Assembly: GCA_014377485.1 (NCBI GenBank)
Contig: JACMPM010000020.1
Coordinates: 1-64,000, forward strand
Direction: 5' to 3'
Source of the DNA: Bacteriovorax sp.
GTDB taxonomy: Bacteria; Bdellovibrionota; Bacteriovoracia; Bacteriovoracales; Bacteriovoracaceae
DNA: 64,000 bases
Part shown: piece after piece, positions 52,278 to 61,523 of the stretch
Numbering within the stretch: position 1 is the first letter of the stretch
How the letters are laid out: the number at the start of each line of letters is the position of its first letter
The notes under the pieces: model-generated
What the model was told of the DNA's origin: nothing
The model's database searches: none
What the model saw: only the letters and a program-made list of their open reading frames with translations
Made by a program: the position numbers and the translations under genes

Positions 52278-54659
52278 ATGAAAAAAGAAGTTAAAACTTC
52301 ATTATTCAATTTAACACTCATAGCACTAGCATCTCTAGTGCTATCGGCGTGTGTGCCTAGTATAGGAAATAATGCTCGTTCAAGAGCAGCAAGTGCGATC
52401 ACAGGAAGTGCTAATGTTGGATTGTATCAGGGACGGGTACTTGCTGATAATCCAATTATACTTTCAAAAAATGCCAATTTATCAGATTCATATGATCTCA
52501 ATAAACTTTTGAGTACCGTTCCGATTACTACAAATTCATTTTTAAAAGGAAATGCCTCTTGCCAAGGCCTGGATTATTGTTTTGAAGTTCGGGCAACTAA
52601 AGTTGATCCTTCTCCCCTGCAAACTGCAACTGGTAAGTGGAGCTACAACGCTAACTCCAGTGAATTTTTACAAGTTAATACTTTTTATCATTTAAATATG
52701 GTTTCAGATTTATTTTTTACAAATCTATCTCATAGTTTTAGCCGCGCTTATCTGGGAAATTCTGCAACAACCTTGTACGACACTTCACTACCAAAAAGTA
52801 TTCAAACAGATACAAATGTTTTTAAACTAATTACACAGCCGTTAATTATCTACGGTGATTGTAATGAACCGGATGCTGCTAATTTTAACAATACAACTCA
52901 ATCCATTTGTTTGGGATATGTAAGCAGTAATCCAACAGTGAAATGGGCACAGGATAATACTGCTATCTATCATGAGACTGGGCACTTTTTCCAAAAACTG
53001 CAACTCAACCTAAGAAACCCATTGATTGGCCCTAGGGTTAATATGGGAACACTTTTTTACGATGAAGCAGGATCAATTGGCGAAGGACTTTCTGATTATT
53101 ATAGTTATTTTGTCAATGGTAGGACCCATTTTGCTGAGTGGGCAGCTGGCAGATTTTCAAATGCATCGAGACCTATGTCGGAAAGAGACCCTGCTCATGT
53201 GGCAGGTATTTCAACTGATCCTGATCAACGTTTAAGTTATCCTCAGTTTCTTGATTACAATCCTTACGAACCAAGCTTTCCCACTGAAGACGTACATTAT
53301 TCGGGAATGATTATTTCACATTACCTAGTCGCACTCACAGAAGATCTTGAGGATAAATGTGTAATGTCCAGAAGAGATGCTTCAGATTTAGTTATTCACT
53401 TAGTAAGTGAGACCCTCGCTGAATATGGTGACTTGTCATCAACAGGAACACAAAGTGTTTCTTCAAGCTTAATTTTAAGAGATAAAATTAATTTAAATTC
53501 ATCACATTCTTCTGATTGGTATAAAATTGTCAACCCAATCACTTACCGATCTTTTATGCAAACATTTGCTAAAAATTTGATGAACAATTTATCAAACACT
53601 ATAGCAAGGCCGGCACTCAATCGTTGCAATAACGGTATTTACACCAGAGACCAAATTGAATCTCTTATAGATCAATACGGATTGCTGCTTTTTAGAACGT
53701 ATAATGAAAATCGAAATCTTTCTACGTCTGCTGGAACACGCGACAATACACCCGTTAATGCTATTAATAGAAAAAAATCAGTTCTTATTTCAAAAAATCT
53801 TTTGATACTTGATCCTACAACAAGTGCTAGCTCTGCTTTTGTAATCGACACAAGATCTGAGATCAAAAAAGCAATAACTTCAGGAAATTTAACTTTATCA
53901 GCTCAAACTCCAAGTGATTTATCATTTAATAACGACAACGGAAGAATGAGCCCCGGCGAAGTTGTCGCTGTGGCATTAAATCTTTATAACAATTCAAATA
54001 CACCAATGGGTGGTGTTCAAATTCTTGCCAACGATTGGAATCATGCTTCTCTTGATCCGGTAACAGGCTACTTAAAACCATGTCAGTTTCCTACTTCAAT
54101 GTCTAACGACCAGTGGCCTCTCATATCAGAAGGCGGAGTACCATGCACCAAAACAGCAGCAACGGCAAGCACTGACTTTGCTCCAGTTTGCTTTATTCAA
54201 TCAAATGAAACAACGTCGACTAAATGGGTTTCACAAAAAGAATTCCAAAATAAAATGGCGTTGGATTCATCTTTCTGTCTAGATCCAACAAAGCCAAACG
54301 AATGTTTTATTAGGGCGATAAAAGGTGCTGATCAAGCCATCTATTCTCGTATCAATTCAAAATCAACTTGGGGAAAAACACTGGCCAATCCAGATACAGG
54401 TAAGGCGCCTATTCTCAGCGGTGCAAATGTTATTTTATTTGAAGTTTCTAAACATGTACCTCCAGGAACACTTGTAGATTGTAGGTTAAGAGTACGCTTC
54501 ACTAACTGTGAAGACTGCTACCACGATGCAAATCCACTTTTAAGAAGTGATCATGTTACTAACCCGATTACAAGGACGGATTACGATTATACCGATACAG
54601 ATTATAACGGACCTCGTCCTTTTAAGATTATTCATTTACAGATTCCAATTATTGATTAA
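52278..54659 (+). CDS. Gluzincin metalloprotease lipoprotein (thermolysin/M36-like)
   Basis: 793 residues. Signal peptide with lipobox LSAC (Cys25). Catalytic zinc site HETGH (His232, Glu233, His236), followed after 33 residues by E269-G-L-S-D273 (GEGLSDYYS), the Glu-x3-Asp third-ligand motif of M4/M36 thermolysin-like enzymes. Later 'DVHYSGMIISHYLVALT' holds a candidate catalytic His. The C-terminal 250 residues are beta-rich with several cysteines. No propeptide (FTP/PepSY) is present between signal and catalytic domain, unusual for this clan; a PepSY-like protein follows immediately. Predicted surface-anchored protease. Confidence 0.75.
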   Translation: MKKEVKTSLFNLTLIALASLVLSACVPSIGNNARSRAASAITGSANVGLYQGRVLADNPIILSKNANLSDSYDLNKLLSTVPITTNSFLKGNASCQGLDYCFEVRATKVDPSPLQTATGKWSYNANSSEFLQVNTFYHLNMVSDLFFTNLSHSFSRAYLGNSATTLYDTSLPKSIQTDTNVFKLITQPLIIYGDCNEPDAANFNNTTQSICLGYVSSNPTVKWAQDNTAIYHETGHFFQKLQLNLRNPLIGPRVNMGTLFYDEAGSIGEGLSDYYSYFVNGRTHFAEWAAGRFSNASRPMSERDPAHVAGISTDPDQRLSYPQFLDYNPYEPSFPTEDVHYSGMIISHYLVALTEDLEDKCVMSRRDASDLVIHLVSETLAEYGDLSSTGTQSVSSSLILRDKINLNSSHSSDWYKIVNPITYRSFMQTFAKNLMNNLSNTIARPALNRCNNGIYTRDQIESLIDQYGLLLFRTYNENRNLSTSAGTRDNTPVNAINRKKSVLISKNLLILDPTTSASSAFVIDTRSEIKKAITSGNLTLSAQTPSDLSFNNDNGRMSPGEVVAVALNLYNNSNTPMGGVQILANDWNHASLDPVTGYLKPCQFPTSMSNDQWPLISEGGVPCTKTAATASTDFAPVCFIQSNETTSTKWVSQKEFQNKMALDSSFCLDPTKPNECFIRAIKGADQAIYSRINSKSTWGKTLANPDTGKAPILSGANVILFEVSKHVPPGTLVDCRLRVRFTNCEDCYHDANPLLRSDHVTNPITRTDYDYTDTDYNGPRPFKIIHLQIPIID

Positions 54660-54666
54660 TTAAATT

Positions 54667-55350
54667 ATGAAAAAAATTTTGTTATTTATATTTTCAACAT
54701 TTATAGCTTTATCAATAGCCATTTATAGTAAAAGGTCTTCTGAGGTATTCGCTAGTAAATCAAATCCAACATGGAAGACTTTTGTTAAAAATTCTAATCT
54801 TGAAGTTTCTGGGCATAAGACAACCCAAAAGGAACTTGAAGCAGCTCGCGTTCCCACTCCTAAGAGAGCAATTGCTGAAGAAAATAATCAGTTTGCAAAT
54901 GATGAACGCATTAGCTTTGAACAACAGGCAAAAATTATAAAAGACAATCATTTTCTTATCCGTGAAGAACGAGTTTTAATTGGCGATATCCAAAAAAGAA
55001 ATTATCAAGATGAAGATGTCCCCCTAGAAATGTTGAACAAAATAAATCCAAATTGGAAAGATATTTTAGGCCATGAACTCTTGCGTTTTCAGGATGATGA
55101 TACGAAAGTCATGATCAAAGAAGAATTTTCTATAATCCAAATTCAAAACGGAAAAGGCCGATATGTTGAACAAGTTATTGTGACTTATGTTTTAAAAGAT
55201 GGTGCAATAAACAGTTATCGTGCTTTAGTTGATTCTGAAACAGGTTCTGTCACGGATACTTGGGATAAAACAATTTCCGAAAATTATAAAAGAGAGAGAG
55301 CAAACCTAAGTCTGCCCTCTGAAAATAATAGTGGAATTATAACAAGGTAA
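54667..55350 (+). CDS. Exported PepSY-like protein paired with the metalloprotease
   Basis: 227 residues. N-terminal signal or anchor (residues 2-20). Residues 85-227 contain FTP/PepSY-like features: 'RFQDDDTKVMIKEEFSIIQI' and, near the end, 'YRALVDSETGSVTDTWDKT', which matches the closing strand of PepSY domains in thermolysin propeptides. It begins 8 bases after the metalloprotease stop. In M4/M36 enzymes this module folds and inhibits the protease in cis; here it may act in trans. The 3' end overlaps the converging barrel gene by 14 bases. Confidence 0.6.
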   Translation: MKKILLFIFSTFIALSIAIYSKRSSEVFASKSNPTWKTFVKNSNLEVSGHKTTQKELEAARVPTPKRAIAEENNQFANDERISFEQQAKIIKDNHFLIREERVLIGDIQKRNYQDEDVPLEMLNKINPNWKDILGHELLRFQDDDTKVMIKEEFSIIQIQNGKGRYVEQVIVTYVLKDGAINSYRALVDSETGSVTDTWDKTISENYKRERANLSLPSENNSGIITR

Positions 55351-55909
55351 ATGGCAAACTCACGCCTAAAACTATTTCATGATTAGAAATATCTCCGCCT
55401 GATACAGCAGCTGGCTTTGAAGTAAATACAACATTTCTATATATCAGGTTTAAACTCAAGAACGGAAGTGCTGTAAACCCTACCCCCAACTCTTTAGTGT
55501 TCCCTTTAAATTCTGATCCTGACGGTGTTTTTCCCGAAGAATCTTGGTCTTTTGCCGTGTTTGAAAAATAATATGCGCCCCAAAATCTCAAAAGGATTGG
55601 AAGATTATAACCAACGAATACTCCAATTTCTCCACGATCGAATTTATCATCTCCACCTGGAGTCTGAGTCCATGTGTATGTGGAGGCCGTGTAATCCAAT
55701 CCGACCATTAAACCTAAATATTGCCCACCAAATCTTAAACCTAGTTCTGGATTTGTGTATTTATACTCAACCCCTGAGGTAGTTCCGCCACCTGAAATAT
55801 TATAACCAATATGCGGCTCTATTAACAAACTGGCATTAGCAGTAATGGATGTAAGGGCCGCTATCGCCAAAACGCCTAATACGATTAAAGAATTCTTTAT
55901 ATGTTCCAT
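55337..55909 (-). CDS. Small outer-membrane beta-barrel protein
   Basis: 190 residues. Signal peptide 1-26 (LAIAALTSITANA). The mature part consists of alternating amphipathic strands with aromatic belts (LLIEPHIGYNISGG, 'PELGLRFGGQYLGLMVGLDY', GEIGVFVGYNLPILLRFWGAYYF) and ends in a hydrophobic strand HEIVLGVSLPFTLL. Size fits an eight-stranded OmpA/OmpW-like barrel. AAGGAGGAA precedes the ATG. Confidence 0.75.
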   Translation of the reverse strand: MEHIKNSLIVLGVLAIAALTSITANASLLIEPHIGYNISGGGTTSGVEYKYTNPELGLRFGGQYLGLMVGLDYTASTYTWTQTPGGDDKFDRGEIGVFVGYNLPILLRFWGAYYFSNTAKDQDSSGKTPSGSEFKGNTKELGVGFTALPFLSLNLIYRNVVFTSKPAAVSGGDISNHEIVLGVSLPFTLL

Positions 55910-55982
55910 AGTTCCTCCTTGAAATTAGTAACAACTAAGTTCATTATCTCGGCTATTAAAATAAAAGGAAAGAATAAAATTC

Positions 55983-56450
55983 ATGAAAACATTCAATACA
56001 TCGGCATCCCTAATAATAACAATTTTTGCAAGTTTTAATGCCTATGCAATTAATTACGAAGTCATCGGACCTTGTTCTGAAAAAGCTGTGCACTCAGGGA
56101 CATTCAATGTGGTCGATTTAAAAGTAAGTGTTGGTCAAACCAGCGTGGCCATTTTTGATCAGAACAAAATTCCTTACATTGGCAATGAAAGTGGATTCAA
56201 TTCTATAGTTAATACTCCAACTGGATTAGATTCAATTGAAGTCCTCTCTGACACTAAAATGCGGGCTTATGGCTGGTGTTTTTCAGTGAATGATATCCGG
56301 CCAGATGTTATAGCGGGTGAATATTTATTTACCAGCAACTCTGACAAATTAGTCTGGTTCTATGCCTATTCAACTTATGATAAAGGCGAATGGCTTGATT
56401 ATTGTGTACCTTCTTATAAGATAAAAGCGGCACAATTTTGCACAAAATAG
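55983..56450 (+). CDS. Small secreted protein, DUF4430-like
   Basis: 155 residues with a signal peptide (1-22). Three to four cysteines and a pattern 'MRAYGWCFSVNDIRPDVIAG', KLVWFYAYSTYDKGEWLDYC, which resembles the strand arrangement of DUF4430/transcobalamin-C-like domains. Assignment is by pattern only. Stands alone between an AT-rich divergent promoter region and a gene with its own promoter. Confidence 0.5.
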   Translation: MKTFNTSASLIITIFASFNAYAINYEVIGPCSEKAVHSGTFNVVDLKVSVGQTSVAIFDQNKIPYIGNESGFNSIVNTPTGLDSIEVLSDTKMRAYGWCFSVNDIRPDVIAGEYLFTSNSDKLVWFYAYSTYDKGEWLDYCVPSYKIKAAQFCTK

Positions 56451-56499
56451 TGTCTAAATTCTAGACGTATTGAGCCTCTGGAAAAATTGTAAAAAAATT

Positions 56500-56526
56500 T
56501 AAATTCCGACCTAAATACTCCGATAA
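56500..56526 (+). promoter_or_regulatory. Sigma-28 (FliA)-like promoter
   Basis: TAAA (56500-56503), exactly 15 bases, TCCGATAA (56519-56526), one base off the FliA -10 consensus. It ends 46 bases before the TTG start of the next gene. Confidence 0.7.
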
Positions 56527-56572
56527 GATAGGACTGGCCTTTGCCCATGCCTGTACTTTATTTGGAGAATTT

Positions 56573-57781
56573 TTGAATAAACCTTTTAAAATATACATTT
56601 CTTTTCTCATTCTTTTGGCAGCACTGGGCTTAATGAATGGTCAAAGTTTTAAAGGGAGCCGTATCGTTGCCAGCAGCGATTGTGCTGATATTGCGACGGC
56701 CATCATTCGATTGGATATTCCGGTAAAAAATACTTTTGGTGATAAAGAGACACTGGAATTAAAACACTATCGTTTTAAAAATTCTATCTGGAGCAAAATA
56801 TTAAGAGCTAGTGATTTTGAACATTTTGATGAAAATGAGTATTTCAGATTATTGGAAATTTATAAAGGATTCAAAACACCACAAAAGAATTTATTAGAAA
56901 TTAATCCGGTCAGCATTGAGCAAAAATTAGCCTTGATTGAGGCAATTCAAATTAAGTTCGCCCATTTTCAAAATACACCTTCTATTCAAGATGAAATTCA
57001 AAACCTAAACGCCTACAAATTAAAAAAACTTCAACGGTTAATGAAAAAATTTGATATTTCTTCAAAAATTACTAGAGCAAATCTTCAGGGTTTTTCTAGT
57101 GATTTTTTTCTAATATTAAAAGGACCTCCTATCTCAGTTCTAGACTATTTTACCAAAAATAAAACAAAGCTCATGAATCAGAGAATGATTAGAGTCCTGC
57201 AAGAAGAAATGCTGATCAAAGGACTAAAAGGATTGCTAGAAAGAATTCCTGTTGATGAAAATATCACTCAGTTTGAAAAGATGCGTTTTTTTGTTCAAAA
57301 AGTTATGAAATATAAAGTCTGGCGTTTTATGATTATCCCTTATGATTTGCCTTGGATTGACAGAGTTAATATATCCGATGAACTCTTAGAAAAAATTCTT
57401 CTGGATGGATTAGATGAACATGAGAGTGAACTCATTGCAGAGTTAAAAAGACAGAACTTAATCGATCACTATGAGCGTTTCAGAAAAGTCTATCGACCAG
57501 TGGCCTTTGGAGTCGGTTTTTACTATTACTATGAGAATTCTCAAAAAAAATTAGGTGAAGATGAAGAAAAATCTGATGAAATTGCCAAGAAAAAATTCAT
57601 GGAGGATTTTAAAAAATTATCTGATGCAATCACTTCAGGTGACACAATAGAAAAAACAGATGAAGAAATAAAAGAAATTCAATTTCAACGAGTCTTGAAA
57701 TCATTTAAAGAACGGTATCACGAAGACCCGACGTCCAGCGAGTACAAAGAATTACGCCAAAAGATTTTTAGTACTAATTAA
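56573..57781 (+). CDS. Exported helical protein under a sigma-28-like promoter
   Basis: 402 residues from a TTG start with GGAG five bases upstream. N-terminal signal or anchor (YISFLILLAALGLMNG). The rest is mainly helical: residues 85-160 with 'LIEAIQIKFAHFQNTPSIQD', and a region around 200-260 of basic amphipathic helices; the C-terminus (320-402) is a charged coiled-coil candidate. No family recognised. The near-consensus FliA promoter suggests expression with flagellar or motile-phase genes. Confidence 0.65.
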   Translation: MNKPFKIYISFLILLAALGLMNGQSFKGSRIVASSDCADIATAIIRLDIPVKNTFGDKETLELKHYRFKNSIWSKILRASDFEHFDENEYFRLLEIYKGFKTPQKNLLEINPVSIEQKLALIEAIQIKFAHFQNTPSIQDEIQNLNAYKLKKLQRLMKKFDISSKITRANLQGFSSDFFLILKGPPISVLDYFTKNKTKLMNQRMIRVLQEEMLIKGLKGLLERIPVDENITQFEKMRFFVQKVMKYKVWRFMIIPYDLPWIDRVNISDELLEKILLDGLDEHESELIAELKRQNLIDHYERFRKVYRPVAFGVGFYYYYENSQKKLGEDEEKSDEIAKKKFMEDFKKLSDAITSGDTIEKTDEEIKEIQFQRVLKSFKERYHEDPTSSEYKELRQKIFSTN

Positions 57782-57788
57782 AAATATT

Positions 57789-58331
57789 TTACCGAGTGCA
57801 TTCATCTAAAGAACCGCCATCACCTAAACATAACAAACGAATTTCTGATGCCAAGTTTCTTTTTTCTATTTTTACAAGTTTTTCAAGATCGGTAACACTC
57901 GCAGTAAGTTTAATAATTTCCTCTTTCGTAAAATGAATTGCTCGTTGTTCAAGAACACTAATTACCGCGGCAAGTGCAGAAAGTGAATAGCCACCACCCA
58001 AGATAATTTTGCTAGGATTAATTCCTTTTGATTGAAATAAAATAGTGCTGATTAATCCAACCGCGGCCGCTACAGAAGCTGCATTACGGAGAGCAATTCT
58101 CGATCCACCATTAAGGTGATCCTTGTCTTCTGCTCGCTTTAATTCAGTATGAAAAGTATTGAGTTTATCCAACGAAAGATTAAGTTCAGAAGTTAGCTGA
58201 TTAATTTTTAAGATTCGTTCTTCGCGATCGCTTTGAATAAGATCGTCTAGATTTCTTATATCATCAGCACAAGAAATTTGATTAAATATTCCTACAAAAA
58301 GAGCTAAAACGATAAATAATCTAACTACCAT
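57789..58331 (-). CDS. Exported coiled-coil protein with a central membrane-like helix
   Basis: 180 residues from the ATG at 58331, which follows GGGGGGAGG, a very strong site; an upstream in-frame ATG is not needed. Signal peptide 1-21. Residues 30-70 form a coiled-coil (ILKINQLTSELNLSLDKLNT), residues 80-120 hold two hydrophobic Ala/Gly-rich helices ('AASVAAAVGLISTILFQS', GGYSLSALAAVISVL), and the C-terminus is a second helix with a Cys pair (CLGDGGSLDEC). No family recognised. Confidence 0.6.
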   Translation of the reverse strand: MVVRLFIVLALFVGIFNQISCADDIRNLDDLIQSDREERILKINQLTSELNLSLDKLNTFHTELKRAEDKDHLNGGSRIALRNAASVAAAVGLISTILFQSKGINPSKIILGGGYSLSALAAVISVLEQRAIHFTKEEIIKLTASVTDLEKLVKIEKRNLASEIRLLCLGDGGSLDECTR

Positions 58332-58404
58332 GTGCCTCCCCCCATAACTTGATATTGCCAGAGGAAACTCCGGCATTTATCAATCTCTCAAAACAAAAAT
58401 GGAA

Positions 58405-58818
58405 TTATTTAGTAATTTCGCAATTTATTAATCTAGGAACTGCTGCAGTAGAACACTCAATTACCTTAGCAGAAGTAGTAGAAGTAGATAATTCACCAGC
58501 TCTGAAGAGTACTGCCTTTAATCCAGATTTAAGTAGTGCTGAAGAAAGAGAAGAGGCAAGTGCACCATTAACTTCTTCTAGTCGACCTGATGATTTATCC
58601 ACGAACGAACATTTCATTGGAAGTAAAACGAATCCACTTTCTTGAACACATTTAACTTTCGAGACAGAAAGAAAAGAAGCATCAGTATAAATTTTCACTT
58701 CAGCTCCAGCATTCTTTAAAGCATTATGTAAATTTAGTGCATTATTTCCATTAACAGTTAAGGCAAAAGCATTACTGCAAACTACGGTTAAAGCGGAAAT
58801 CAAAAATAAATTTTTCAT
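58405..58818 (-). CDS. Small secreted protein
   Basis: 137 residues from the ATG at 58818 (GGAG upstream; the ATG 11 codons earlier has no site). Signal peptide 1-19. The mature protein has four cysteines (about residues 57, 69, 120, 133) that may form two disulfides, and a central Ser/Ala/Leu-rich helix (ALASSLSSALLKSGLKAV). No family recognised. Confidence 0.6.
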   Translation of the reverse strand: MKNLFLISALTVVCSNAFALTVNGNNALNLHNALKNAGAEVKIYTDASFLSVSKVKCVQESGFVLLPMKCSFVDKSSGRLEEVNGALASSLSSALLKSGLKAVLFRAGELSTSTTSAKVIECSTAAVPRLINCEITK

Positions 58819-58913
58819 AAAATTCTCCAGTTGGTTTAATAAATTAAACACCTCTTAACTCAAATCAAAAAAATAAATTGAAAAAAATTGAAGCTTTGAA
58901 AAACTTACAGTCT

Positions 58914-60839
58914 TTAGAGGAATCTTTCGTATTCCTTTAAACACTCAGGATTGGCTATGGCCTCGATATTAGTAACAGCTTTTCCCGAAAGGATCCGAGC
59001 TACGGCCAGCTCTACTTTTTTCCCCGACCGAGTATAAGGTATATCTCCCACTACGTGAATTTCTCTGGGGACATGGCGTGGGGTGGTGTTTTTTTTAATT
59101 TGCTCTTTAATTAGTTTTTTTCGCTCCGCAGTTAACTCTTCACCAACTTTTAATTTAACAAATAATAAGACGTCTACATCGCCGTCTCGACTTTTCCCAA
59201 CACAAAGCGAGTCTAATATAAAAGGTAAGGTTTCAGTCTGGCGATAAATTTCGGCCGTCCCTATGCGTACTCCCCCAGGATTTAGAGTGGCATCAGAGCG
59301 ACCATAAACGATCACTCCCCCCCTAGAAGTTATTTTAATAAAATCCCCATGAGTCCAGACACCAGGATTTTGGTTAAAATAAGCGGCCTTTATTTTTTCT
59401 TTATAATCATCATTTAGAAAACTGATTGGCCGATTGGGAAAAGTCCCTCTGCAAACTAACTCTCCTTCACGATCAATCACTGCATTTCCCGCTTCATCTA
59501 GAGCAGTGACATCCAAAGCAAGTCCCAGGCATTGAATCTCTCCCCTATAAACTGGAACGACAGGGGCCCCCAACATAAAGCAGCCTACAATATCAGTCCC
59601 ACCAGAAATGCTAGAGAGTTGAACATCTTTTTTAATTTTCTCATAAACATAATCATATTGTTCAGGCAAAAGTGGTGAACCTGTAGAAAGTAGAGTTTCT
59701 AGAGATGGAAATTCAGTCTGAAAATTTGCTTCAGTATCTTGAAGTGCTTTTAGAAATTTTGGTGAAGTTCCAAAAATATTAATCCCTTCCCGGTCAATCA
59801 TTTTAAAGTAATGTTCCGGACTAGGATAAACGGGAGAGCCTTCATAAAGAATTACCTCCGCTCCAAAATAAAGTGAACTCATCAACCAGTTCCACATCAT
59901 CCATCCACAAGTAGTGAAGTAGAATATTTTTTTGTCTTTGGTTAGATCCGTTTGTAGGCCCAGTTCTTTAATATGACCTAGCAGAGTCCCTCCTTGAGAG
60001 TGAACTATACATTTAGGCTTACCAGTCGTTCCCGAAGAATACATTATATATAGCGGATGAGAAAAAGGAAGTTGCACAAAATTTAAGTCGGCACTAATTT
60101 TTAAGACATCATCAAAACGGATAGCCTTTTTAAAACCATCGAGTTCAATCCCCTTCCCTAAAAAATCAACGAGTAATATTTTTTCTAAATTTGGAAGGCG
60201 CGCTTCGATTTCCTTTAAGCGCTCAGTTAAATCAAAGTATTTTCCATTGTACTCATAACCAACGGCCGCCACTAAGACCTTAGGGTTTGATTGTGAAAAG
60301 CGATCGAGTACTCCTTCAATTCCAAAATCACAACTGGTGGATGTAAAGACTCCTCCAAGGGCCGAAGTCGAGAGCATTGCCATAACAGTCTCTGGGATAT
60401 TGGGCATGTAAGCCGCCAGGACATCACCAGGCTTGATAAAATCTTTCAAGTAATCATTAAGGGAAGCAACTGTTGATCGCAAATCTTTATAGGAAATTTT
60501 TCTACTTATTCCAGATTCATTTTGAGCATTAAGGGCAATATGATCATCGCTTCCGGCGTGTAGTAGATTTTCAGCAAAATTTAATTTAACTCCCATAAAC
60601 CATGTGTAATTGTCAAAGTCGTCTTCAAGTAAAACTGGCTCAACATTCCCACTAAACTTTACACCGTAATACTCAATCAACTCTTTCCAGAAAAGAGTTT
60701 TGTTTTTAATTGAAAAATCATGCAGACTTTTATAATCACCGGATTGCCCCAGATAGGTTTGAAATTTAGTTATCTGGGAGTTCTTCACTCTCTGAGCTGA
60801 CGGCGTCCACAAAGGTGTATCATTAGTAATCGCCGGCAT
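58914..60839 (-). CDS. Acetoacetyl-CoA synthetase
   Basis: 641 residues, ANL-superfamily ligase that activates acetoacetate (aacS type). Family-specific N-terminus (PLWTPSAQRVKNSQITKF ... WKELIEYYGVKFSG), P-loop IMYSSGTTGKPKCIVHSQGG, 'FYFTTCGWMMWNWLMSSLYF' characteristic of AacS, and late 'THGDFIKITSRGGVIVYGRS' and 'PYTRSGKKVELAVARIL' with the catalytic Lys. AAGGA precedes the ATG. Used for ketone-body or polyhydroxybutyrate turnover; could also feed acetyl units to lipid synthesis. Confidence 0.92.
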   Translation of the reverse strand: MPAITNDTPLWTPSAQRVKNSQITKFQTYLGQSGDYKSLHDFSIKNKTLFWKELIEYYGVKFSGNVEPVLLEDDFDNYTWFMGVKLNFAENLLHAGSDDHIALNAQNESGISRKISYKDLRSTVASLNDYLKDFIKPGDVLAAYMPNIPETVMAMLSTSALGGVFTSTSCDFGIEGVLDRFSQSNPKVLVAAVGYEYNGKYFDLTERLKEIEARLPNLEKILLVDFLGKGIELDGFKKAIRFDDVLKISADLNFVQLPFSHPLYIMYSSGTTGKPKCIVHSQGGTLLGHIKELGLQTDLTKDKKIFYFTTCGWMMWNWLMSSLYFGAEVILYEGSPVYPSPEHYFKMIDREGINIFGTSPKFLKALQDTEANFQTEFPSLETLLSTGSPLLPEQYDYVYEKIKKDVQLSSISGGTDIVGCFMLGAPVVPVYRGEIQCLGLALDVTALDEAGNAVIDREGELVCRGTFPNRPISFLNDDYKEKIKAAYFNQNPGVWTHGDFIKITSRGGVIVYGRSDATLNPGGVRIGTAEIYRQTETLPFILDSLCVGKSRDGDVDVLLFVKLKVGEELTAERKKLIKEQIKKNTTPRHVPREIHVVGDIPYTRSGKKVELAVARILSGKAVTNIEAIANPECLKEYERFL

Positions 60840-60962
60840 ATTTCTCTATCCTTTTCAAAAGCATCAAATTGTCATTATTCTATGAAATTAAGCGTTCATC
60901 TGAAAAGCTCTAAATTCTTAGTTATTCGCTTTTTGCTGGAATATGATTATAATAAAGGGACC

Positions 60963-61523
60963 ATGAATTACTTGATTTTATTATTTTATATTATTCAACG
61001 CCTCAGTGAAATCTGGATTAACTCCAGAAATGAAATCCAATTAAAGTTAAAATACCGGGCAGTGGTAGTGGATCCTAATGAAGTAAAGATAATGAAGCTC
61101 TTTCATGTTCTCTGGTTTTTCTCGCTTTTAACTGAGAGTGTTTATCATGGTCGCATTGCTCCAAACTACTTAGAGATACCAATAGTTATACTATTACTTT
61201 TGGCACAAGCGATTCGTTTCCATACAATAAAGACATTGGGTGAATTTTGGACAGTTCAAATTTATAGAATCGAGAATCTTCCTCTAGTTACCAATCGCGG
61301 TCTTTACCGATTTATTCGTCACCCAAATTATCTGGCCGTCCTAATTGAATTTTTCTTTTTGCCATTACTTTTAGGATGCCATTTCACAATGGTTGCGGGA
61401 TTTTTATTGAACTTATTTATTTTAAAAAGAAGAATTGAACTTGAAGAGGCGACGTTGTCATCAACCTCTTCATATCAAAATGCGTTTAAAGATAAAAAAC
61501 GATTTATTCCAAAGCTTTTTTAA
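60963..61523 (+). CDS. ICMT-family membrane methyltransferase
   Basis: 186 residues from the ATG at 60963 (GGGA upstream); a longer frame from 60882 would add a non-hydrophobic extension. Four to five membrane helices and the family core 'EFWTVQIYRIENLPLVTNRG' ... 'LYRFIRHPNYLAVLIEFFF', where RHPNY binds SAM. Bacterial members include BpsB, which O-methylates alkylpyrones made by a type III ketosynthase. No such ketosynthase is adjacent; a role in methylating a lipid is inferred only. Its end overlaps the converging fumarase beta gene by 20 bases. Confidence 0.82.
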   Translation: MNYLILLFYIIQRLSEIWINSRNEIQLKLKYRAVVVDPNEVKIMKLFHVLWFFSLLTESVYHGRIAPNYLEIPIVILLLLAQAIRFHTIKTLGEFWTVQIYRIENLPLVTNRGLYRFIRHPNYLAVLIEFFFLPLLLGCHFTMVAGFLLNLFILKRRIELEEATLSSTSSYQNAFKDKKRFIPKLF

